Below are positions 14,627-20,786 of a stretch of DNA of 20,786 nucleotides, one piece after another. Origin of the DNA: JAMDCX01 sp049977145 (GTDB taxonomy: Bacteria; Planctomycetota; Phycisphaerae; WQYP01); NCBI GenBank assembly GCA_049977145.1, contig JBMFGW010000071.1, positions 1 through 20,786 on the forward strand. The letters are read 5' to 3'. A model generated the notes under the pieces. That model ran no database searches. It was not told where the DNA came from and was given only the letters and a program-made list of their open reading frames with translations. Each line of letters opens with the position of its first letter. Positions within the stretch are counted from its first letter, which is position 1. Position numbers and translations under genes: made by a program.

Positions 14627-15635
14627 GTTCTTCCACCAGGTCCTTCATGGTCACGAGTCCGATGGGGCGGCCCCGGCGATTGACCACGATGGCAATAGTT
14701 TGGCGGGCCGCCTGCATGAGGGTGATAGCGGAGCGGACGGATTGTTCAGGGAAAAACGTGATGGGTTGTTGCAGCTCGGCCTGGAGATTAAAGCCATCTT
14801 TTCGGCCCAACACATCCACGACATTCACTACGCCAAGAACATCCTCCGTACTGCGGCCCAGCACCGGCAGGCGCGAAACATTGTACCGCCGCACCAGAGC
14901 GCAAAAACCCACCCGGCTGATGGTTTGCGGAATTCCAAGCACGCGATTCCACGGCACCATCACATCCCCCACCACCACATGGGCCATACGCAAGGCGCGG
15001 CGGATCAAATCACGCTGGGTATCGCTGATCAGACCGGTGGCGGAGGATTCCTCCGCAAAGATTATCACCGCCGGCTCGGTCGCCGCGGTTGCCGTGCCGC
15101 CGTGAAACAGCCGCAGCGTCAAGAGATTCAGCAGCAACAACAGTGGTAACAGTGGGATAATGGTGATAATCCGCAGGGCGGATTGCAAAAATCCAACCAG
15201 GCGGTAGGTCCAGCGATCGGTATGGATCAAAAACATATCCTTGGGAATAATTTCCGCGAACATCAGCATGAACGGCGCGAGAATCAATGCGGTCAACACC
15301 GCCTGAAGCTGATCGGAAAACCGGGCATGGTGCATCAAAACAGTCGCCGCCGCGGATACCGCAAAATTGCAGAGGTTCTGCCAGATCAATAAGCCGGCCA
15401 GTACGGCGGTGGGTTGCCGCAGCCAGCGCTCAATGAGCAAGGCCGCCGGTTCCTTGCGCCAAGATCGTAGTTGCAGGCGTAAACGTGACACGGTGTACAG
15501 ACCGGTTTCCATGCCGCTGAAAATCATGGACCCGATAAGCCCCAGAAGAGCCAGAACGATCCATGGCCACAACGTGTACGACGTGGCGGCAACCGGTGGC
15601 GTGGTCAAGGCCGCAAAATGGATCCAAAGCATCAT
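14601..15635 (-). CDS. CNNM (DUF21) / CBS-pair membrane protein lacking the CorC_HlyC domain
   Basis: A 344-residue protein of the CorC/HlyC type. Residues ~25-190 form the CNNM transmembrane domain (IGSMIFSGMETGLYTVSRLR, MLMFAEIIPKDMFLIH). Residues ~205-340 hold a CBS pair (VGDVMVPWNRVLGIPQTISR, GRPIGLVTMKDLVEELIGEL). The family is tied to Mg2+/Co2+ efflux or homeostasis in bacteria; nucleotides bind the CBS pair. The protein stops directly after the second CBS motif and has no C-terminal CorC_HlyC domain, unlike its upstream neighbour. Its ATG overlaps the upstream stop (ATGA). The only Shine-Dalgarno-like sequence is a run of ten G, 5 nt upstream. The two paralogues probably act together. 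Confidence 0.85.
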   Translation of the reverse strand: MMLWIHFAALTTPPVAATSYTLWPWIVLALLGLIGSMIFSGMETGLYTVSRLRLQLRSWRKEPAALLIERWLRQPTAVLAGLLIWQNLCNFAVSAAATVLMHHARFSDQLQAVLTALILAPFMLMFAEIIPKDMFLIHTDRWTYRLVGFLQSALRIITIIPLLPLLLLLNLLTLRLFHGGTATAATEPAVIIFAEESSATGLISDTQRDLIRRALRMAHVVVGDVMVPWNRVLGIPQTISRVGFCALVRRYNVSRLPVLGRSTEDVLGVVNVVDVLGRKDGFNLQAELQQPITFFPEQSVRSAITLMQAARQTIAIVVNRRGRPIGLVTMKDLVEELIGELQSW

Positions 15636-16996
15636 GCCGGCCCCCCCCCCGGCGATAAGGGAGCGGCGACTTTTCCAGACGTGCTGACCGCAACATCATC
15701 CCGCAGCACGATTTTCACCCGATCCACCCGCCGCCCGCGCATGGATTCAACTGTTAATTGCAGATGCGCAAACGATACAGTATCTCCGGGCCGGGGGGCG
15801 CGATTGAGTTGCGCGTAAATCAATCCTCCTACCGTGGAAACATGTGCGGCTTGGACCGGATCACCGAAGAGTTCTCCGCATTCAATGAGGGACAAATCGC
15901 CGGAGACCAGGAATTCATCCGGGGCGATTTCCTTTACCGGAGTTTTGACGGGTTCATCGGGTTCATAAATTTCCCCGATGAGTTGCTCTACCACATCCTC
16001 CAGCGTAATGATTCCGGCGATGCCGCCGTATTCATCGACTACCATGGCCAGTTGAATGTGCTTGGCGCGAAAGTCGGCCAGCAGACGGTCGAGCGTCTGT
16101 AATTCAGGTACGAAATGCACCGGTCGCAACAACGCTGTCAGCGCGGCAGAGTTGGCGGGTTCATCGAGCAAAAACGTCTTGGCGTAGAGCACGCCCAATA
16201 GATTGTCGATATGCCGATCATAAACGGGAATTTTGGAAAGAGGACCGTGTTGAATAAGATCGGTGAGCTCCGAAATCGGCCTTTGAATGTTAAAGGCGAC
16301 CATATCCACGCGCGGCACCATGACATGCCGCACCCGAATTTCCCGCAGCCACAGCACCTGCTGGAGCACCTGATTCTCCGCAATATCAATGACGCCCTGA
16401 TCCCGACTCATCAACAGCAATTCACGCAGCTCGGATAACGAAAGATTCACGCTGGCTTTGTGCCCCAGCAGGCGGTGCGCAGGATTGATCAAACCGCGCT
16501 CAATGATATTCAGCAGCGGAGCCGTCACGCGCAGCAGCACATTCATGGGTGCCGCCGCCAGCGGCGCCAGGAGCCGGTTAAAGCGGCGGCCAAAAATCTT
16601 AGGCACCAATTCACCAAAATAAGCCTCGCTTAAAACGAAAGACAGACTCAAAGCAATCACCGTGAGTTGTCCCGCCTGGCGGTCGACGCGCTGGAGCAGC
16701 ATGGCGATGAGGACAAACATAAGGATGGTGGCGGTCATGTTGACCAGGAGAATCAGTACCAACAGAGAGCGACTGCGCTCCCGGAGCGCGGCGACCAGCA
16801 TCGGCCCGCGTTTACCACTGATTTTGAATTGATAGAGTTCATGGCGCGTCAGGGAAAAAAATATCGTTTCCACCCCGGCGAAAACAGCGGCAATAGCCAG
16901 CAATACCACAATCGGGATTAAAAGGGTAAGATTATGTAGGAAAAAAAAGGCCATCTTCCGTCCCACGCCGGCCAACACCATCGCCGCACGCATCAT
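15632..16996 (-). CDS. CNNM / CBS / CorC_HlyC membrane protein (hemolysin-family transporter)
   Basis: A 454-residue full-length member of the family. CNNM domain ~18-200 (AAVFAGVETIFFSLTRHEL, LSEAYFGELVPKIFGRRFN). CBS pair ~215-340 (VRHVMVPRVDMVAF, GIAGIITLEDVVEQLIGEIYEPDEP). CorC_HlyC domain ~350-435 (DEFLVSGDLSLIECGELFG, VSTVGGLIYAQLNRAPRPGD). Likely a Mg2+/Co2+ efflux or homeostasis protein. GAAGG lies 6 nt before the ATG. An internal ATG (residue 15, MAFFFLHN) could also serve as a start. It is divergent from dnaX and translationally coupled to the shorter paralogue. Its last codons are encoded by a G10 tract (PGGGPA, stop), where one extra G would run translation into the next gene in frame. 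Confidence 0.88.
   Translation of the reverse strand: MMRAAMVLAGVGRKMAFFFLHNLTLLIPIVVLLAIAAVFAGVETIFFSLTRHELYQFKISGKRGPMLVAALRERSRSLLVLILLVNMTATILMFVLIAMLLQRVDRQAGQLTVIALSLSFVLSEAYFGELVPKIFGRRFNRLLAPLAAAPMNVLLRVTAPLLNIIERGLINPAHRLLGHKASVNLSLSELRELLLMSRDQGVIDIAENQVLQQVLWLREIRVRHVMVPRVDMVAFNIQRPISELTDLIQHGPLSKIPVYDRHIDNLLGVLYAKTFLLDEPANSAALTALLRPVHFVPELQTLDRLLADFRAKHIQLAMVVDEYGGIAGIITLEDVVEQLIGEIYEPDEPVKTPVKEIAPDEFLVSGDLSLIECGELFGDPVQAAHVSTVGGLIYAQLNRAPRPGDTVSFAHLQLTVESMRGRRVDRVKIVLRDDVAVSTSGKVAAPLSPGGGPA
15641..15650 (-). repeat. G10 homopolymer at the junction of the two CNNM genes
   Basis: Ten C on the plus strand, ten G in the coding sense. The tract encodes the Gly run in the upstream protein's PGGGPA tail and lies 5 nt before the downstream ATG. 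With G11 the frame reads P-G-G-G-A-G-M-M-L-W and joins both genes without a stop. With G9 it enters a third frame, open to about 15430. The count of ten is as given in the sequence and could vary between cells or be a read error. Confidence 0.7.
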
Positions 16997-17096
16997 CTTG
17001 TGCCTTCACAGCTTTAATTGCAAGGCCGGCGCAGGCCACATAGCCGGTAACCACGCAACCTGATCGCCCGCACTGGCCGGAAAATGACGCGGTTGT

Positions 17097-17102
17097 TATA
17101 GT
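17097..17102 (+). promoter_or_regulatory. -10 element for a possibly leaderless dnaX mRNA
   Basis: TATAGT ends 6 nt before the dnaX ATG at 17109. At the usual distance, transcription would start on or next to the A of the ATG. No Shine-Dalgarno sequence lies before the start (GTTATAGTGTTCAC). No good -35 is visible 17 nt upstream. Confidence 0.4.
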
Positions 17103-17108
17103 GTTCAC

Positions 17109-18896
17109 ATGGCGGCAGGTTATACAGTTTTGGCGCGGCGCTATCGCTCGCAGAACTTCGACCAACTCATTGGTCAGGAGGCGATCGCAAAAACCCTGAA
17201 AAATGCCGTTGCCACCGGCCGCCTGGCGCATGCGTTTTTATTTACCGGCACACGGGGTGTGGGGAAAACATCCTCGGCACGTATTTTGGCGAAGGCCATC
17301 AACTGCCCTAATTCCGTGGGCGGCCAGCCCTGCGGCGAATGTCCCACCTGCAAAGCCATTGCCGCGGGTGAGGATATCGATGTTATTGAAATTGACGGGG
17401 CCAGCAACAATGGTGTGGAACAAATTCGTGATTTACGACAAAGCGCCGGCATTACGCCCAGCCACAGCACCTTTAAAATTTATATCATTGATGAAGTTCA
17501 CATGCTCACCATGCCGGCGTTTAACGCGCTGTTAAAAACACTGGAGGAGCCGCCTCCGCATGTCAAATTCATTTTTGCGACTACTGATGTGCATAAGGTT
17601 CCGGCCACCATTTTAAGTCGGTGCCAGCGTTATGATTTCAAAAATATTCCCGCCGCCCGAATCACCGAACATCTGGTCGATATTTGTAAACAGGAAAATG
17701 CGGAGGCGCAGAATGCGGCCTTACACCGCATCGCCATCCTGGCCGCCGGTTCAATGCGCGACGCGCTTTCACTCTTGGATCGCGTATTGTCGCTGGGAGC
17801 GGGCCGCATTACCGAAAAACTGCTGGATGAATTACTGGGCAAGCCATCTCTTGCCAACATGACTGAGTTAACCGCCGCCATGGCTGCGGGAGATGCGGCG
17901 GCGGTGTTAAAACTTTCTGATCAGATGCTTCTGGAGGGCATGTCAACTGAGCAGGTTCTAAGCGAATTGACCGACCTCTTGCGCAATTTAATGGTGCTGC
18001 GCGTATGCGGAACGGATACGGATATTTTAGATATTCCCGGCGAATGGCGCGGTGCTCTGGTCAAACTTGCACCCGCCTTTGACGCCGCCGTTCTGGTGCA
18101 TCACATCGCACTATGTGACCAGACCCTGCGGTCTTTGCGCGGCTCGACCATGCCGCGGCCGTTATTTGATGCCCTGATGGTCCGATTGGCCATGGCGGGC
18201 CAGTTCAGTTCCATCCGGCAGGTGCTGGAATCCGGCCAATTGTCGGCCCCGGCCCATGACGCGCAAAAAAAAAATGATGCACTGACTGCAACGGCCAATC
18301 CCGCCCCCGCCATTTTCGGCACGCCTTCCGCTAATGCGGTGACACCGGAAAATGCAAGACCAGAGGCCGCTACTGTGCCACCGCGCGCCGCCGCGCCGAT
18401 ATCATTGCCCGCAGCAACTGTCGGCGGCGAAGCCAAGGACAATTCCGATGCAACCTGGCAAGCGGTGGAAACGTATCTGACGGAAAATCAGGGCGCTTCC
18501 CTGGTGAATCTGCTCAACGGTCAAGCCCGTATACTCACGGCGGATGCGACCGCCGGATTGGTGCGCCTTGAGATTCCCGGCCATACGCACAACATGGTCC
18601 GCAACGAACGCTATACGCGGATATTGGAACGTGCCGTCGCAGCGGTATTTGGAAAAGCCATGCGGCTTGAAATTATCGCCGCCGCCGCCGCCCCCGCATC
18701 CGCCGCAACTTCGTCTGTCAATACGGAGCCAGCGCGTCCGGCGGCAATGGCGACGCCGCGCACTTCGCCGGAGTTAATAAGGCGAGCGCAGGAAATGCCG
18801 GCCGTGCAGCAATTGATGGAGAAGATGGGTGCCAAACTGGTTCATGTGGAAGCCATTGAAATGGCGGCGGCCCGGGCCCCGGCTGAATCGGAGTAA
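17109..18896 (+). CDS. dnaX: DNA polymerase III subunit gamma/tau
   Basis: A 595-residue clamp-loader ATPase of the replication machinery. Residues 1-~170 form the AAA+ core: Walker A GTRGVGKT (47-54), zinc module C66, C75, C78, C81 (CPNSVGGQPCGECPTC), Walker B-type IIDEVH (126-131) and the sensor/arginine-finger motif LSRCQRYDF (169-177). Domains II and III extend to ~365 and are followed by a Pro/Ala-rich linker and the tau-specific C-terminus. An A10 tract at codons 386-389 sits at the start of the linker, where a shift gives a 389-residue gamma-like form. The start lacks a ribosome-binding site. The gene heads the dnaX-ybaB-recR cluster; ybaB follows after 34 nt. Confidence 0.96.
   Translation: MAAGYTVLARRYRSQNFDQLIGQEAIAKTLKNAVATGRLAHAFLFTGTRGVGKTSSARILAKAINCPNSVGGQPCGECPTCKAIAAGEDIDVIEIDGASNNGVEQIRDLRQSAGITPSHSTFKIYIIDEVHMLTMPAFNALLKTLEEPPPHVKFIFATTDVHKVPATILSRCQRYDFKNIPAARITEHLVDICKQENAEAQNAALHRIAILAAGSMRDALSLLDRVLSLGAGRITEKLLDELLGKPSLANMTELTAAMAAGDAAAVLKLSDQMLLEGMSTEQVLSELTDLLRNLMVLRVCGTDTDILDIPGEWRGALVKLAPAFDAAVLVHHIALCDQTLRSLRGSTMPRPLFDALMVRLAMAGQFSSIRQVLESGQLSAPAHDAQKKNDALTATANPAPAIFGTPSANAVTPENARPEAATVPPRAAAPISLPAATVGGEAKDNSDATWQAVETYLTENQGASLVNLLNGQARILTADATAGLVRLEIPGHTHNMVRNERYTRILERAVAAVFGKAMRLEIIAAAAAPASAATSSVNTEPARPAAMATPRTSPELIRRAQEMPAVQQLMEKMGAKLVHVEAIEMAAARAPAESE
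18265..18274 (+). promoter_or_regulatory. A10 slippage site in dnaX (predicted gamma/tau switch)
   Basis: Codons CAA AAA AAA AAT contain ten A, with the heptamer A-AAA-AAA in the right register. A -1 shift reads AAA then TGA at 18275-18277, so the product ends at once, after 389 residues. A +1 shift reads ATG ATG CAC TGA and ends at 18285. The position, between the ATPase/oligomerisation part and the tau tail, matches the site used in Thermus thermophilus (A9) and E. coli dnaX. No upstream Shine-Dalgarno-like stimulator or strong downstream hairpin is visible, which favours transcriptional slippage. Confidence 0.6.
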
Positions 18897-18930
18897 CTTG
18901 TGAATTAAAGTATGAAAAGGATAAGTTTAC

Positions 18931-19281
18931 ATGTTTGATTCATTAAAATCGCTAAGCCAGCTTGGACCGCTGATGGCCCAAGCCCGGGAAATGCAGGCGA
19001 AAATGGTGGAAGTGCAGCAAAAGCTCTGCACGATACGGGCCGATGGTTCCGCCGCCGATGGACTTATTACCGTGACCGCCAATGGCCTCATGGAGATTGT
19101 CGATATCCGGTTTTCACCTGATGCCTCCCGACAGGATGCCGCCGTACTGGCCGATTTAACCCGCGCGGCAGTGAATCAGGCATTAGCCAATGTGCGTATG
19201 CTGGTGCAGCGGGAAATGCAATCTGTGACCGGGGATGCGGACCTTTCCGGATTGCAAAAGATGATAGGAATGCCGTCATGA
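18931..19281 (+). CDS. YbaB/EbfC family nucleoid-associated protein
   Basis: A 116-residue protein of typical YbaB/EbfC length. These form small DNA-binding dimers. The N-terminal helix (LMAQAREMQAKMVEVQQKL) leads into a beta sheet (ITVTANGLMEIVDIRFSPDA). The C-terminal helix includes LTRAAVNQALANVRMLVQRE and ends GLQKMIGMPS. AAGGA lies 9 nt before the ATG. Its position between dnaX and recR is the standard arrangement in many bacteria. The last 4 nt overlap recR (ATGA), so the two are translationally coupled. The usual family motif V.V...G is present (LITVTANG). Confidence 0.93.
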   Translation: MFDSLKSLSQLGPLMAQAREMQAKMVEVQQKLCTIRADGSAADGLITVTANGLMEIVDIRFSPDASRQDAAVLADLTRAAVNQALANVRMLVQREMQSVTGDADLSGLQKMIGMPS

Positions 19282-19907
19282 CCGACCATGCCATGGCCTA
19301 CAGTGCCAGCGTTCGCCGATTGATGGACCTGTTTGGGAAACTCCCCGGTGTGGGCAGCCGCTCCGCGGAGCGGATGGTTTTTCATATTCTCAAAGGTTCT
19401 TCCGAGGAGGCCATGGCGTTAGCCGACGCTATTCGGGCGGTGAAGGAACAGGTTCGGCATTGCAGCGTGTGCTACCATCTCACGGAGACGGATCGGTGTG
19501 AAATTTGCCGCAATCCGGACCGCGATGCAGGCGTCATTTGTGTTGTTGAGCAGTCGAAGGATTTGTTTCAAATCGAAGCCACGGGAGTATACCGAGGCGT
19601 TTACCATGTGCTATTGGGGCACTTGGCGGCGCTGGATGGAATTACCCCGGAAAACCTCACCATTGAAGCATTAGTGAAACGTGTTAACGAATGTGATGCG
19701 GCGGGGAACCCGCTGGTGCGGGAAGTCATTATCGCCACGAATCCCACCATGGATGGTGATGGCACCGCACTTTATATACAAAGTCGCCTGGAAGCATCCG
19801 GGGTCAGTATCACGCGGTTGGCCCGTGGCTTGCCTGCGGGTGCCCAGATCGAGCAGGCCAATAAGGCCATTTTGGCTGATGCGCTGTCCGGTCGAGTTAA
19901 AATATAG
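19278..19907 (+). CDS. recR: Recombination mediator RecR
   Basis: A 209-residue protein of normal RecR length (about 200). With RecO and RecF it loads RecA at single-strand gaps. The helix-hairpin-helix is KLPGVGSRSAERM (21-33). The zinc finger uses C62, C65, C74 and C77 (CSVCYHLTETDRCEIC). The Toprim domain starts ICVVEQSKDLFQIEATG (E91) and continues through GVYHVLLGHLAALDGI and IIATNPTMDGDGTALYI. The C-terminal part reads VSITRLARGLPAGAQIEQAN. All conserved elements are intact. It is coupled to ybaB by the ATGA overlap and is the last clear gene of the operon. Confidence 0.97.
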   Translation: MTDHAMAYSASVRRLMDLFGKLPGVGSRSAERMVFHILKGSSEEAMALADAIRAVKEQVRHCSVCYHLTETDRCEICRNPDRDAGVICVVEQSKDLFQIEATGVYRGVYHVLLGHLAALDGITPENLTIEALVKRVNECDAAGNPLVREVIIATNPTMDGDGTALYIQSRLEASGVSITRLARGLPAGAQIEQANKAILADALSGRVKI

Positions 19908-19978
19908 CGTTTCAGGTCCGGGCCCGAATTCCGTCGCATAACAGGTTCCATTGCTCCCAATTGAGGTAGACTATCTTT

Positions 19979-20593
19979 ATGTTAATTGTGCTTGCCATGG
20001 TGGGTGCGGCAATACTGGTTCTGACGGCCGTCGATTTACTTTTGACCGCATTTGTCGAAGGTGTGGGGCCGCTGTCACTGTGGATGGGGCTGCTGTTGGC
20101 GCGCGGCCTGCGATTAATGGTGTTGCGCTTCAAAATGCGGCGTATTCTGGCTTGGGGTGGGGTGTTTTCAATTTTGCTGCCACTGGTTAGCTGGACGATC
20201 CTGCTTTGGCTTGGCTGGACGTTAATTTTTTGTTCCGCGCCTGCTGCGGTTACGGCGGCGGCCACAGGTGCTCCGGCGAATGTATGGCAACGCATTTATT
20301 TTACCGGCTACAATCTCTTTACACTCGGAATCGGAGATTTTACCCCTCATGGCGCGGTATTTGAAATATTGACCGACCTTTGCTGTGCCAGTGGGTTCCT
20401 TCTTTTCGGTGCCGCTATCGCATACTTGGTGCCAGTCATTTCCGCCGCCACGACAACAAGCACTGCCAAGTCCCATTTGGAGCATATGTACAAGCTGTGC
20501 AAGAAAATAATCCCAAGAACACTAATGCACCGCGTTCCATTGAATCTATCTATTTTCGTTCTGTGGATAGTATCCGAGAAGGTCATGAGTTAA
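19979..20593 (+). CDS. Potassium-channel-like membrane protein, 3' end lost in a chimeric junction
   Basis: The 204-codon frame has a bacterial part up to about residue 157 and an unrelated tail. The bacterial part has hydrophobic segments at ~1-26, ~60-84 and ~135-157. A pore loop YNLFTLGIGDFTP holds the selectivity-filter motif TLGIGD (115-120), as in two-pore/Ion_trans_2 type K+ channels. A cytoplasmic domain normally follows the last helix (FLLFGAAIAYLVPVISA). From about 20452 the DNA instead encodes a retroelement polyprotein in another frame, so the last ~46 residues of this frame are not real channel sequence. GAGG at 19963-19966 is rather far from the ATG. TAGACT ends 6 nt before it, so a leaderless start is also possible. 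It lies 71 nt after recR. Confidence 0.6.
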   Translation: MLIVLAMVGAAILVLTAVDLLLTAFVEGVGPLSLWMGLLLARGLRLMVLRFKMRRILAWGGVFSILLPLVSWTILLWLGWTLIFCSAPAAVTAAATGAPANVWQRIYFTGYNLFTLGIGDFTPHGAVFEILTDLCCASGFLLFGAAIAYLVPVISAATTTSTAKSHLEHMYKLCKKIIPRTLMHRVPLNLSIFVLWIVSEKVMS

Positions 20594-20786
20594 TGGATCT
20601 CAATTCTGGTCGTCTTATTACCCGTCCAAGAGTTGTTGAAATTCCTATTACCAATCTTGTAATTAAGGCTGTTGAAGCTATGGCTGAGGAACAAGGAATC
20701 AAGTCCCTCAAGCTACAAAACCGTCGTAAAACTATTTTCTACCCTGCCGACTGGATTGCAGGAGTGGACTATATGAATGAAAATGA
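20452..20786 (+). mobile_element. Fragment of a Ty1/copia-type retrotransposon polyprotein (integrase-reverse transcriptase linker), runs off the window
   Basis: The frame from 20452 is open to the end of the window (111 codons). It reads DNKHCQVPFGAYVQ, then APRSIESIYFRSVDSIREGH, ELMDLNSGRLITRP, VVEIPITNLVIKAVEAMAEE, and near the end KTIFYPADWIAGVDY. This matches, from memory, the region between integrase and reverse transcriptase in Ty1/copia polyproteins of diatoms and other stramenopiles (PFGAYVQ..., GGHELMDL.TGR.ITR, ADWIAGVDY). It is AT-richer and uses codons unlike the bacterial genes before it. The most likely explanation is an assembly chimera with eukaryotic DNA from the same sample. 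A real insertion is much less likely, since no LTR or target duplication is visible. Confidence 0.75.

Noticed and set aside
16941..16948. A8/T8 run in the start region of the long CNNM gene as a phase-variation tract
   Set aside because: It encodes Phe-Phe-Phe in a normal membrane helix; at 8 nt without a special position there is no reason to single it out.

Overview
The window reads as bacterial chromosome, most likely from a planctomycete (Phycisphaerae-like). This is inferred from three things: a prepilin-type protein whose N-terminus reads FTLIELLVVISIIALLIGLL, a PEP-CTERM sorting tail (VPEPSTLVLFGLAGLVLGYRR), and a TPR protein fused to a zinc-ribbon/YggX-like domain. A secreted peptidase G1 (eqolisin) hints at an acidic habitat. 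No plasmid, phage, IS or CRISPR machinery is visible in the bacterial part.

Layout. 1-509 is non-coding and partly AT-rich. 510-2909 (minus) holds a TonB-like protein, GreA and the TPR/zinc-ribbon protein. 3245-4813 (minus) holds a PEP-CTERM G1 peptidase behind a near-consensus promoter and a Tyr/Pro-rich lipoprotein. A 369-nt leader-like gap with repeated TTGCAACT boxes comes next. 5183-6572 (plus) carries a prepilin-like protein and a small His/Met/Gly-rich membrane protein. After about 530 nt that I cannot assign comes a sulfotransferase (7103-8200), closed by a perfect GAAA-loop hairpin. 8306-13450 (minus) is a tightly coupled four-gene YbhGFSR-type ABC exporter operon. A tRNA with anticodon CAU lies at 13673-13745, then a rhomboid protease (plus). 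Two overlapping CNNM/CBS (CorC/HlyC-type) membrane proteins follow (minus). Divergent from them is the classic dnaX-ybaB-recR replication/repair cluster (17109-19907). The last bacterial gene is a K+ channel-like protein that breaks off at about 20450.

How the genes fit together. DnaX (clamp-loader subunit), YbaB/EbfC (nucleoid-associated) and RecR (recombinational repair) form the usual housekeeping operon. The ABC operon encodes one complete export pump: periplasmic adaptor, fused double ATPase and two permeases. The two CNNM proteins are probably Mg2+/Co2+-type transport or homeostasis proteins.

Points that deserve a second look. (1) An A10 tract in dnaX sits in register for slippage; a -1 shift meets a stop at once, which predicts a short gamma form. 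(2) A G10 tract (coding strand) at the overlap of the two CNNM genes would fuse them in frame if it gained one G. (3) The last ~335 nt encode a Ty1/copia-type retroelement polyprotein fragment of eukaryotic, diatom/stramenopile-like character, joined inside the channel gene, most probably an assembly chimera. (4) dnaX may be leaderless. All functional calls come from reading motifs by eye; no database search was run.
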